DNA of 64,000 bases from Edolisoma coerulescens (taxonomy: Eukaryota; Chordata; Aves; Passeriformes; Campephagidae). Shown here in pieces: positions 51,701 through 57,191 of the stretch (its first letter is position 1; each line of letters begins with the position of its first letter). The notes beneath the pieces are model-generated. The model saw only the letters and a program-made list of their open reading frames with translations, was not told the DNA's origin and made no database searches. A program made the position numbers and the translations under genes. Where the stretch lies: NCBI GenBank assembly GCA_013397115.1, contig VWZW01002323.1, positions 1 to 64,000 on the forward strand, given 5' to 3'.

Positions 51701-53640
51701 AACACACTGAAAAACGCTACAACTTTTTACCAGCCCTTTCCTGTACAAACAAACAAAACCCCTGGAAATGGACTTGTTGCTACTACCTCAATGCCACAGC
51801 AGCTGCAATTCCAGGCAAAGCACAGGCACTAGTAAGAGCTACATAAAAAGTAGATTTCAAAATATGTGGAGAATTTCACCTTCTAAATAATACTCACTAT
51901 ACAGACTTCATTCACATACTAAAATAATGAATACAGCACACAAATATTTAAATTCCAAAAGGGAATTCCAAAAGGAAAGGAGTAACACAGAAACAAAGAA
52001 CTATTTCTCTATTCTGAACTTCTACCAAATGCTGAAGGCTTATCTGGCCTCCACAAAAAAAAGGAGTGCACATTTATGAATCCTACTTCCATTCAAGGAC
52101 TTCATCTTCCAAAAGTGTTTTCTCCATCTGCAAAGTGGTATCACCAATCAGACTATTATACATACAACTGCAAGAAGACTTAGTGCATGCACTGTGCAAA
52201 CAGGTTGAAGAACAGAACCCAAAACTCTCAAAATGTTTCCCCAATAACGGAGAAATGACTGGAAAATTGATGGCTATCTCAAACCATCTCTAATTCAAAG
52301 ATAACAAAGTCAGAAAGGTAGAAGAGTGCTTTGTCAGACCTTAAGAGGCCAGGGGGTAATCCATGAAAGGAGAGCCTGAGAAGAATTTTTCAGTAAGCAG
52401 AGCGGGGGTGAACTTTTGAGGCAAGACACGTTTTTTATGGATTTGCCAATCCTGTCCACATTTCAAAATATTATAATTTTTTTTTTTTTAAATCTACAGC
52501 TTATGTGGAGTGGCTGTTGGTCACTTCCCACACAAGAATACAGTAGTTTATCAACACACAACACTGACGGAAGATCTCAGCAGACTACACAAAAACACAC
52601 TTCACAGCAGTGCTTTAGTTTAGATTATGAACTGTTTACAAGTCCATAGAGCACTGAAGGGCTGAAGAAAGACTTAATCTCACAGTAAACATGTACAGGA
52701 CCTTGAACCAAACACAGATGCAGTACATATGTTTATTTTGCTTAGCCTGAAGTACTAGTTGTCATGGAAGTGTGTAAAGACGAAAGCACAGGTTTCAGGA
52801 GAATGAGCTTGATTACTGTACCAATTCAAGTACCAATGGAAACACCATTGGGTTCTGTATCTCCCATCTCATATAAATACCTATACGTTGCTTAAGAAAG
52901 AGTGGAAGAACTCGATGAATGTACACGCACAGTATTATTAAAAGCTAGATGAGTATGACCCAAACCTCTACAAAAGCGTCTCCAGCTGCCAGCAGTCGGA
53001 AACAAAGCATTCAGGGAACATACTTCACAAGGACATCTGGAGAACACGGAGAAGCCGAAGCAAATCTGTTCTCTTCGTAAATTTCTGAATTACAACATTG
53101 TCTTATTTTAAGGAACGCATGCTAAAGGTTCAGCAACAAAATTCTCCCAGAACCTGGGGCAAGTCACACCCTGACGTATGGAGCCATCGGTCACCAGTGG
53201 TCTCCCACACAAGGCTCCAGCGCGTAAATCCTCGTGGGAATCTTGGCGCACTCCACGCGCCTGAGCTCGGGCGGGCAGGCGCGGGGCAGGATCGGGGAAC
53301 ACCGCTGCAGCCGCGCCCCGGCCTCTGAGGGACCCCGCGCCCCGGGAACCGCCAAGGGCCCCGCCCGGGCCNNNNNNNNNNNNNNNNNNNNNNNNNNNNN
53401 NNNNNNNNNNNNNNNNNNNNNNNNNNNNNNNNNNNNNNNNNNNNNNNNNNNNNNNNNNNNNNNNNNNNNNNNNNNNNNNNNNNNNNNNNNNNNNNNNNNN
53501 NNNNNNNNNNNNNNNNNNNNNNNNNNNNNNNNNNNNNNNNNNNNNNNNNNNNNNNNNNNNNNNNNNNNNNNNNNNNNNNNNNNNNNNNNNNNNNNNNNNN
53601 NNNNNNNNNNNNNNNNNNNNNNNNNNNNNNNNNNNNNNNN
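5123..53640 (-). CDS. TBC1D9: TBC1D9 gene (TBC1 domain family member 9), exons 2-21 seen, exon 1 in gap
   Basis: Gene-level entry. The spliced minus-strand product matches vertebrate TBC1D9 nearly residue for residue: two GRAM domains, a Rab-GAP TBC domain, an EF-hand and an acidic Ser-rich C-terminal region. TBC proteins stimulate GTP hydrolysis by Rab GTPases on membranes; the GRAM domains probably bind lipid. The coding exons are, 5' to 3': 38962-38852, 33772-33654, 32132-31904, 30918-30657, 29547-29340, 26516-26310, 24817-24647, 24198-24048, 22526-22312, 20835-20718, 19518-19233, 17997-17868, 14345-14247, 14120-14052, 12760-12520, 9414-9349, 8080-7994, 7100-7026, 6886-6786 and 5845-5123. 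They total 3,668 bases including the stop. Human TBC1D9 has about 1,266 residues, so only about 44 N-terminal residues are missing. The paralogue TBC1D9B is less likely given the near identity to TBC1D9. The outer limit given here is the edge of the gap, not a mapped transcription start. Residue numbers in the exon entries assume a 44-residue exon 1. Confidence 0.97.
6786..6886 (-). CDS. TBC1D9: TBC1D9 exon 20
   Basis: 101 bp, about residues 991-1024. It encodes KKSSQENRNYLRMWSQENKS, KAKNTKDLPKLNQ. It is Lys/Asn-rich and starts in phase 1 and ends in phase 0. Acceptor GGCAATAG, donor GTACTT at 6785. The intervening 20th intron is 940 bp. Confidence 0.95.
7026..7100 (-). CDS. TBC1D9: TBC1D9 exon 19 (short)
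   Basis: 75 bp, phase 1-1, encoding VGLDSRNKHGVDDGFVTVSL and KTDK between split Val and Gly codons. Acceptor TTCCTAG, donor GTATGC at 7025. It lies 139 bp upstream (in gene orientation) of exon 20. The match to the vertebrate family is clear. Confidence 0.94.
7994..8080 (-). CDS. TBC1D9: TBC1D9 exon 18 (short, acidic linker)
   Basis: 87 bp, phase 1-1, encoding PSPEQEEPDSAFEATQYFFE and DITPDCTH. It lacks a full-length open frame in the flanks, but the frame joins exons 17 and 19 exactly. Acceptor TTGCTTAG, donor GTAGGC at 7993. The N-terminal part differs modestly from the human PSSDQDEPD that I recall. Confidence 0.93.
9349..9414 (-). CDS. TBC1D9: TBC1D9 exon 17 (short)
   Basis: 66 bp, found by tracing the expected continuation of the protein. 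It encodes AACHGDLTEKLKLLYKMHVL then P, with split Ser and Asp codons at the two ends (phase 1-1). This is the helix following the EF-hand. Acceptor GTTTAG, donor GTAAGT at 9348. The sequence agrees with vertebrate TBC1D9, so it is real despite its size. Confidence 0.94.
9415..12519 (-). other. TBC1D9 intron 16
   Basis: 3.1 kb without recognised gene or repeat. Open frames at 10320-12224 on either strand lack splice-compatible continuity or family similarity. Confidence 0.6.
12520..12760 (-). CDS. TBC1D9: TBC1D9 exon 16 (EF-hand)
   Basis: 241 bp, about residues 836-916. It encodes AEHLTSCYWGGNSNATERHD, PSLPYLEQYRIDFEQFKGMF, ALLFPWACGTHSDILAARLF, RLLDENGDLLINFREFVSGL. The loop DENGDLLINFRE is a canonical 12-residue EF-hand loop with acidic or Asn residues at positions 1, 3 and 5, Ile at 8 and Glu at 12, so calcium binding is plausible. 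Acceptor CTGTTCAG, donor GTAAGG at 12519. It ends in phase 1 inside a Ser codon. Confidence 0.97.
14052..14120 (-). CDS. TBC1D9: TBC1D9 exon 15
   Basis: 69 bp, 23 codons, phase 0-0: VRTIVTETSFTIDELEELYA followed by LFK. It encodes the first helix of the EF-hand-like region. Acceptor CAAAAG, donor GTAAAG at 14051. It lies only 126 bp from exon 14, the shortest intron of the gene here. Confidence 0.96.
14247..14345 (-). CDS. TBC1D9: TBC1D9 exon 14
   Basis: 99 bp, 33 codons, phase 0-0, about residues 780-812. It encodes KFGSIRADLIEQMRFKQRLK, VIQTLEDTTKRNV. This is a charged, probably helical segment between the TBC domain and the EF-hand region. Acceptor CTTTCAAG, donor GTAAGT (perfect consensus) at 14246. 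Confidence 0.96.
14346..17867 (-). other. TBC1D9 intron 13
   Basis: 3.5 kb of AT-rich intronic sequence. No repeat family or nested gene recognised. Confidence 0.6.
17868..17997 (-). CDS. TBC1D9: TBC1D9 exon 13
   Basis: 130 bp, about residues 736-779. It encodes YLDSITNKDSTLPPIPHLHS, LLSDDVEPYPEVDIFRLIRS, SYE. This linker with a C-terminal helix follows the TBC domain. Acceptor CCCGCCAG, donor GTAGGG at 17867. Phase 2 in, 0 out. The intron to exon 12 carries an LTR insertion (18560-19077). Confidence 0.96.
18560..19077 (+). mobile_element. solo LTR, 518 bp, in intron 12, antisense to TBC1D9
   Basis: It starts TGTGGCAGTGCAAGTGG and ends GCGTGCTATA, and is flanked by the exact 6-bp direct repeat GAGTAC (18554-18559 and 19078-19083). 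Regulatory layout is complete on the plus strand: several CCAAT-type motifs (CCCCATTGG, CCTATTGG), TATAAAA at 18817-18823, AATAAA at 18874-18879, then a C-rich U5. The terminal TATA instead of ACA is probably a single C-to-T change. The 6-bp duplication suggests an ERVK-like or gammaretrovirus-related class; I cannot name the family. Confidence 0.85.
19233..19518 (-). CDS. TBC1D9: TBC1D9 exon 12 (end of the TBC domain)
   Basis: 286 bp, about residues 641-736. It encodes GALVDQGVFEELARDYIPQL, YDCMQDLGVISTISLSWFLT, LFLSVMPFESAVVVVDCFFC, EGIKVIFQLALAVLEANVDK, LLNCKDDGEAMTVLGR. The S-x-S-W-F-L-T-L-F and F-E-S-A motifs mark the C-terminal half of a TBC domain. Acceptor TTTAACAG, donor GTATTT at 19232. 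It ends in phase 2 inside an Arg codon. Confidence 0.97.
20038..20600. repeat. 281-bp perfect tandem duplication split by one N (probable assembly artefact)
   Basis: Bases 20038-20318 and 20320-20600 appear identical: both start AAGCACATCTGAC and end GCTGTCTTGTCA. The single N at 20319 separates them. It lies in intron 11 (19519-20717), so coding sequence is unaffected. A perfect copy abutting a 1-base gap is the usual signature of two contig ends that overlap but were not merged. Confidence 0.85.
20718..20835 (-). CDS. TBC1D9: TBC1D9 exon 11 (TBC domain)
   Basis: 118 bp, about residues 602-641. It encodes AMNIVTSVLLLYAKEEEAFW, LLVALCERMLPDYYNTRVVG. It follows directly from the catalytic YCQ, giving YCQAMNIV, and continues the helical TBC core with the E-E-A-F-W-L-L motif common to the family. 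Acceptor TCTTTTAG, donor GTATGC at 20717. It ends in phase 1. Confidence 0.97.
20836..22311 (-). other. TBC1D9 intron 10
   Basis: 1.5 kb. It contains a long G/T-rich, C-poor tract on the plus strand at about 21034-21122 and another at about 21755-21815, and no recognised gene. Confidence 0.6.
22312..22526 (-). CDS. TBC1D9: TBC1D9 exon 10 (TBC catalytic fingers)
   Basis: 215 bp, about residues 530-601. It encodes AINEMATHPGYYEDLVEKSM, GKYNLATEEIERDLHRSLPE, HPAFQNEMGIAALRRVLTAY, AFRNPNIGYCQ. Both TBC catalytic motifs are here. IERDLHR fits I-x-x-D-x-x-R, the arginine finger, and YCQ fits Y-x-Q, the glutamine finger. In known TBC proteins these residues act in trans on Rab-GTP, so the domain looks competent. 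Acceptor ACTCCTAG, donor GTGATT at 22311 (a GT donor without the usual +3/+4 AA). It ends in phase 0 on the catalytic CAG. Confidence 0.97.
24048..24198 (-). CDS. TBC1D9: TBC1D9 exon 9 (start of the TBC domain)
   Basis: 151 bp, about residues 480-530. It reads AKEFLKEQAWKIHFAEYGQG, VCMYRTEKTRDLVLKGIPES, MRGELWLLFSG. The GIPESMRGELWLLFSG motif (G-I-P-x-x-x-R-G-x-x-W) is the signature at the N-terminus of TBC domains. Acceptor GCTTTTAG, donor GTAGGT at 24047. The final Gly codon is split in phase 1. Confidence 0.96.
24647..24817 (-). CDS. TBC1D9: TBC1D9 exon 8 (linker before the TBC domain)
   Basis: 171 bp, 57 codons, phase 0-0, about residues 423-479. It encodes VFTRSSSLISASPHKSLSSE, SEGERQFNLNDNGIPTATQA, then MTMYRRRSPEEFNPKL. 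The segment is Ser-rich, low-complexity and probably disordered and phosphorylated (inference); it joins the second GRAM to the TBC domain. It differs from the human sequence I recall mainly in the Ser-rich part. Acceptor TCTACAG, donor GTAAAA at 24646. Confidence 0.95.
26310..26516 (-). CDS. TBC1D9: TBC1D9 exon 7
   Basis: 207 bp, exactly 69 codons, phase 0 at both ends, about residues 354-422. It encodes VTIVEKADSSSVLPSPLSIS, then NRMTFLFANLKDRDFLVQRI, SDFLQQTTSKIYLDKNISGS and YISSDDE. It closes the second GRAM domain (FLFANLKDRDF strand and helix) and enters a Ser-rich linker. The first codon is GTG (Val), directly after the acceptor CCCTAG. The donor is GTATGT at 26309. Confidence 0.96.
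26517..29339 (-). other. TBC1D9 intron 6
   Basis: 2.8 kb. No recognised repeat, RNA gene or nested coding exon. Confidence 0.6.
29340..29547 (-). CDS. TBC1D9: TBC1D9 exon 6 (GRAM domain 2)
   Basis: 208 bp, about residues 284-353. It starts DLDARAKSERYRALFRLPKD and contains the second GRAM core: TDCTLWTPFNKMHILGQMFV, STNYICFTSKEENLCSLIIP, LRE. Acceptor TTTTTAG, donor GTAAAT at 29339. Phase is 2 at the start and 0 at the end. A translation that reads through into the intron is not part of the protein. Confidence 0.96.
30657..30918 (-). CDS. TBC1D9: TBC1D9 exon 5 (end of GRAM 1)
   Basis: 262 bp, about residues 197-284. It encodes AKLVIRWVDITQLEKNATLL, then STRSSEHFFSVFLNISETFK, LMEQLANIAMRQLLDNEGFE and a basic stretch KLKKKSPKKVSALKR. 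It finishes the first GRAM domain and its C-terminal helix; the Lys-rich run is the linker to the second GRAM. The acceptor is TGTTCAG. The donor is GTAGGT after AAACG, so Arg is split in phase 2. Reading through the donor gives an immediate in-frame TAG, which supports the exon end. Confidence 0.96.
31904..32132 (-). CDS. TBC1D9: TBC1D9 exon 4 (GRAM domain 1, first part)
   Basis: 229 bp, about residues 121-197. It begins GIIAEYNKINGIKEDDDTEK and runs into the first GRAM domain: FHKLFGMPEEEKLVNYYSCS, YWKGKVPRQGWVYLSINHLC, FYSFLMGRE. The aromatic-rich pattern (Y-x-C-x-Y-W...GW-x-Y-L...CFYS) is typical of the PH-like GRAM fold. Acceptor CTACCAG, donor GTATGTT-like at 31903. It ends in phase 1. 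Confidence 0.97.
32133..33653 (-). other. TBC1D9 intron 3
   Basis: 1.5 kb. A run of 12 G is present at 32499-32510. Nothing else recognised. Confidence 0.6.
33654..33772 (-). CDS. TBC1D9: TBC1D9 exon 3
   Basis: 119 bp, about residues 81-120. It encodes SRKEITEHWEWLEQNLLQTL and SIFENENDINTFVRGKIQ. The first codon (Gly) is split with exon 2 (phase 1), and the exon ends on a complete CAG codon. The donor is GTATTT-like (GTA at 33653-33651) and the acceptor is TATATAG. This helical segment leads into the first GRAM domain. One residue differs from the human sequence I recall (NDIN versus NDIT). Confidence 0.96.
33773..38851 (-). other. TBC1D9 intron 2
   Basis: 5.1 kb between exons 3 and 2. It holds one solo LTR (36322-36830). 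The rest shows no recognised gene or repeat. Confidence 0.7.
36322..36830 (+). mobile_element. ERVL-like solo LTR, copy A, intron 2, 5-bp TSD
   Basis: It begins TGTTTGGGTTTTAGGAG and ends TTTCAAACCGAGACA (TG...CA), flanked by exact AAGGG repeats (36317-36321 and 36831-36835). It is nearly identical to copy B at 39393-39925: one substitution noticed in the first 150 bp (CTAGGAG versus CTAAGAG). The N at 36735 marks a collapsed join: copy B has about 205 bp there that copy A lacks. The 5-bp duplication and terminal sequence suggest ERVL. The plus orientation is inferred from its 3' end, which resembles that of the LTR at 63189. Confidence 0.88.
38852..38962 (-). CDS. TBC1D9: TBC1D9 exon 2
   Basis: First exon visible, about residues 45-81. 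It encodes LLVGTLDVVLDSSARVAPYR followed by ILYQAPDSLVYWTIACG, the conserved N-terminal segment before the first GRAM domain. The acceptor is TCCATAG at 38963-38969 and the donor is GTAAGG starting at 38851. It starts and ends in phase 1 and is 111 bp, so skipping it would keep the reading frame. It sits between two near-identical solo LTRs (36322-36830 and 39393-39925). Confidence 0.96.
39545..39618. other. assembly gap (74 N) inside LTR copy B
   Basis: Run of N. By alignment to copy A it hides a GC-rich segment of roughly 250 bp. Confidence 0.95.
39742..39774. repeat. (TA)n microsatellite
   Basis: Uninterrupted alternating TA of about 32 bp inside LTR copy B, likely length-variable. Confidence 0.9.
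45606..45626. repeat. AT-rich short palindrome
   Basis: ATTTCTTAA and TTAAGAAAT form a perfect 9-bp stem with a 3-base loop. Further copies of TTAAGAAAT and TTTCTTA follow within 60 bp. Probably a low-complexity feature. Confidence 0.6.
51511..51556. repeat. (CCAT)n tetranucleotide microsatellite
   Basis: About eleven uninterrupted CCAT units in intron 1. Confidence 0.95.
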
Positions 53641-53769
53641 CGGGCACGGGCACGGGCACGGGCACACCCGCGGCGAGGCCGCGCCCGGCATCGCTCCGCA
53701 GGGACACTGCGGGCAAGAGCCGCGGACTGAGAGCCGCCCTGCCTAGGAGAACTCGGGTTGCCGGGAGAC
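53180..53769 (-). promoter_or_regulatory. TBC1D9: CpG island, probable TBC1D9 promoter and exon 1 region
   Basis: GC content and CpG density rise sharply from about 53215 up to the gap and again at 53641-53760, unlike the AT-rich surroundings. It lies upstream of exon 2 in gene orientation, where a CpG-island promoter is expected. A hexamer repeat, CGGGCA, occurs four times at 53641-53664. No TATA box was seen. The exact transcription start is unresolved because of the gap. Confidence 0.7.
53372..53640 (-). other. TBC1D9: assembly gap (269 N), probably contains TBC1D9 exon 1
   Basis: Run of N inside the CpG island. No frame in the flanks encodes the conserved N-terminus, and no phase-1 donor preceding exon 2 was seen there. 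About 44 codons plus the 5' UTR would fit. The Gly-rich segment that I recall at the end of human exon 1 would be GC-rich and hard to sequence. Confidence 0.7.
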
Positions 53770-54320
53770 CACAAGCTGGACCCGAGCTGGCAATGCGCGC
53801 TCGCACCTCGGAAAGCCAAACGTGTCCTAGGCTGCATCCAAAGCACTGTGGGCAGCAGGTGAGGTAGGGGATACTGTCCCTCTGCTCTAGTGAGACCCCG
53901 CCTGAAGTGCGGCATTCAGCTCTGGGGTCCCCAGCCTCCCCTGCACACAGTCTGAGAGAGTTCTGGCTGCTCATCCCGGAGAAGAGAAGGCTCGGGGAGA
54001 CCTTACAGCACCTTCCAGTACCTGAACGGGCTACAAGAGAGCTGGAAAGGGACTTTTCGATAGGACAAGGAGTCATAGCTTCAAACTGCAAGTGGGCAGA
54101 TGTAGATTAGATACCAGGAAGAAATTCCTCAGTAGGAGGGTGGAGAGGCACTGGACACTGGGCACAGGTTGCCCAGAGAAGCTGTGGATGCCTCATCCCT
54201 TAAAGCATTCAAGACCAGGTGGGATGGTGCTGGTCTAGTGGAAGATATCTCTGCCCATGGGAAGGGGTTGGAATGAGATGATCTTTAAGGTCCCATCCAA
54301 CCCAAACCATTCTAAGATTC
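53770..54320 (+). mobile_element. CR1 LINE, 3' end fragment
   Basis: Recognisable CR1 3'-end landmarks in order: AGCTGGCAATGCGCGCTCG, GAAAGCCAAACGTGTCCTAG, GGGGAGACCTTACAGCACC, GGTTGCCCAGAGAAGCTGTG, GATGATCTTTAAGGTCCC and the terminal CCATTCTAAGATTC, a decayed form of the CR1 octamer tail. It is 5'-truncated, as usual, with an apparent internal deletion near 53930-53960. The frames at 53907-54110 (+) and 53108-54091 (-) are not genes. Confidence 0.93.
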
Positions 54321-56157
54321 CCCTTTTAACTGCCTGCCTTGAAAGATTTGGCCTTCTCATCCTGTGGCTCAGAGAATTTTGTAAAATTGGGTGTTAAAAG
54401 GAAGACCAGGCTCTGGTCTCGACCTGGAAGGAAGCCATCCACCAGAGGAGGTGACACTGCCCTCTTACCACACCCCTTTTCTGTACCTGTTCTCTGCCAT
54501 GCCCCACACCATGTTTGAAGTTCACCTCTGCTGCTGAAGACCACGTTGTGCCTACTGCTAAAGGTGGGGGTAATTTTTTAGGACCTGAAGAGCCCTAGAA
54601 TAAAGCACACTCAAAGGGAATACTAGTGTGTACAGATAACACATTTTCTACCCTTGCAGCTCTGAAGGCTATTTGATTTCCAAGTTGTCAGGAAAGGACT
54701 GGACATGCTGACCTTCCTTTAGGTGTAAAACTGTTACTTTCCAATCAGATATGTATCTTTGTTTTATTAAAGATGTTGATAAGGCTAAATTAAGCCCCAA
54801 AGACAACATAAAGCCATGTTCTGGGCACAAACTGCTCATGCAGGCTGTACTTTATAGTAGAGTCTAGCCTTTTATCAACTGGTGCTGGCATGGAGCTGGT
54901 ACTCAGTGTCCATCACGTGGAGACAGAGACACGGTCCTGGGAGAAATGACTTTTCATCTGAGGTAGAAGTCATGTGGCTGTTACTGTGTAGGTAAAAAGT
55001 TCAGGAGAGGGAGGTGACTGTCCCTGATGTACACTTAAAAATTGCCAGTTCTGCTCTCAGTTCCCCAGCACTATGGAGAATGTTCATCATCATTGCACCT
55101 TGACTGGAAATGCAGAAGAGCATCTTCACCCTTTCTGAATTTATCACAGAGTGAGATTATTTTGAATTTTAGTATTGTTGAAATGACCTTGCTCTCAAGA
55201 GAGTTTTTAGGTGTAGTATTTTTAAGGAAAATTTTTGAACAAGAAAGCTTCTTATAGCTTTGAGAAGAAATGTCAGAGTTTTGTTGTTTTTTAAACCAGG
55301 TCTAGCTAAAAACTATATGCTAAGTACCTTGAAAGTTAAATTCTAGCCTGGCTAAAAGTAGTGGCAAAAATTCCAAGTAACTTCCTTTAGTAAGGGCAGG
55401 ACACAAAAGGTTCCTGTGTTCTTGTAGGGGTAGTGATGGCAGTACTGGAGCTATCATGCCTCCAAAAATCTGCAGTAGAACTACTAAAGCCACACCAGCA
55501 TTTTGGGAAAGAATAAGCACATGATACTCTGCTGTAGTCGAAAGCAGTGAGGAAGTTAATTTTCTTTATGAACCGTGCACTTGTCCTCAAGCAGGGAAAA
55601 AAGCTTTATCAGAAGCTGGGTACTCCTGCTTCCCACTCCTAAGCTGCTTTTCAGCAGTGGGTACAGACTTATGAATGGAAGACTGTAAGTACTGAAAACA
55701 CCCTATTAGTGCCAGTTAGGCAGTTTTATATGTGAGGAGGGTGACATATTACTGGCATAAAGAAAAGCATAATTTGTAACATCTTTCGTATTTATCTTCC
55801 ATTAAGCATTATAGAACATTTGAATAAAACTGGAAAGAAATGAAATGTCATCACTCAAGTAAATGGCATTGAAAATGAGGGTGTATTGTGTCTTTTTGCT
55901 GCTGTGTTGTAGATAGTATCAAGGCACTTTTAAATGGAAACCTGATCTGCTTTCACTGCAATGTAAAATAGGTGTTGTGCTATCATGGCTGACTTTTTGT
56001 TGAAGCCAATGTAAATATTTTTTTTCCTACATGCTCATCAGATATTTTTATCCCTCATGCAAAATGCTTGTCTGTGTGTTTTGGGGTGATTTTTTTGAGT
56101 CTTAATGCTCAATTATAAAGTTTCAAATGTTTCTTTTTCATCTTGTAGTTTGGGAAC
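54321..56157. other. upstream flank, no gene seen
   Basis: No recognised coding exon or repeat between the CR1 tail and the LTR at 56158. Confidence 0.5.
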
Positions 56158-57186
56158 TGTGTTGGTTTTGCACGGCCTGGTTTTCGGTAGGGGGCGGCCA
56201 CAGAGGTGGCTTCTGTGAGAAGCTGCTGGAAACTTCCACCATGTCCGGCAGAGCCAATGGCTGATGGCTCTGAAGATGGACATGCTGCTGGCCAAAGCTG
56301 GGCCAATGAGAGAGGTTGGTAACGCCTCTGTGATAACATATTTAAGAAGAAAATCAAAACAAAGTGGGGGACAGTTTTTTTCTAGCCAGAGAAGAGGAGA
56401 AGGTGAGAACATGTGAAGGAAACAACATGGAGACACTAAGGTCAGTGAAGACGGAGGGGGAGGAGGTGCTCAGAGGGAGGGCCAGAGCTGAGATTCCTCT
56501 GCAGGCTGTGGTAAAGACCATGGTGAAGCAGCTGTCCCCCTGCAGCTCATGGGTCCACGGGGGATGCAGAGATCCCGCAGCACATGAGAGAGGTGCCCAC
56601 ACCGGAGTAGGTGGATGCCTGGAGGAGGCTGTGATCCAGTGGAAGACCCAGTGGAGAGAGAGAGGGCCCCTGCTTCCAGGCTGGAGCAGCCTGTCCTTGG
56701 AGGACTGTACCCCATGGAAGAGTGATCCACACTGCAGCAGTTTTGGGAGGACTGCTGCTCGTGAGAGTGGACCCATTTTGGAGAAGTTCACGGAGAACTG
56801 TCTCCCCTGGGAGGGACCCCACGGTCTCACAGGGGAAGGACTCCTCTCCCTGAGCAGTGGAAGAAGAACTCGGGCAACAAACTGACAAAAACTCCCACCC
56901 CCCTGTCCCCCTGCGCTGTCAGTGGGAAGGAGGGAGAGGTTGGTGAAAAAAGGTGTTTTTAAGGGCTTATTTTACTTCTCATTATCCTCCTCCAACTCTG
57001 TTAGTAATAGATTCAGTTTGTACCTCTAAGCTGAGCCTGTTTTGCTCTTGGAGTATTTTCTTCTGGTCCTTATCTCAACTCATGAACCCATCATTAAATT
57101 TTTTTCTCTCCTCTGTCCAGCTGTGGCAGGGGAACATGAGTGGCTTTCATGGGTGCCTGGCATTTGCCCAGTGTCAAACCATGACA
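56158..57186 (+). mobile_element. ERVL-type solo LTR, 1,029 bp, 5-bp TSD
   Basis: It starts TGTGTTGGTTTTGCACGG and ends TCAAACCATGACA, flanked by exact GGAAC repeats (56153-56157 and 57187-57191). Typical bird LTR motifs: GGTGGCTTCTGTGAGAAGC, CATGTCCGGCAGAGCCAATG, TATTTAAG near 56338, TATCTCAACTCATGAACCC and ATTAAA at 57093-57098. The 173-codon plus frame at 56364-56885 and its minus-strand counterparts lie inside the LTR and have no retroviral protein similarity. Orientation is opposite to TBC1D9. Confidence 0.92.
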
Positions 57187-57191
57187 GGAAC

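Larger units (their letters stand above)
39931..53100 (-). other. TBC1D9 intron 1 (unique part)
   Basis: About 13 kb of AT-rich sequence without a recognised coding exon, RNA gene or transposon. Local features are short tandem duplications near 44956-44992 (CATTTATATTGATTTA twice) and 45069-45098 (AAAAAGTTGT repeats), an AT palindrome at 45606-45626 and a (CCAT)n microsatellite. Conserved noncoding enhancers could be present but cannot be seen without an alignment. Confidence 0.6.

Noticed and set aside
53108..54091. Long minus-strand frames (up to 327 codons) across the CpG island
   Set aside because: Most of each frame is N, and the rest is CR1 sequence or GC-rich noncoding sequence. None contains the TBC1D9 N-terminus.
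56364..56885. 173-codon open frame on the plus strand
   Set aside because: It lies wholly within the TSD-delimited LTR 56158-57186 and shows no resemblance to a known protein. LTRs of this kind carry chance frames.
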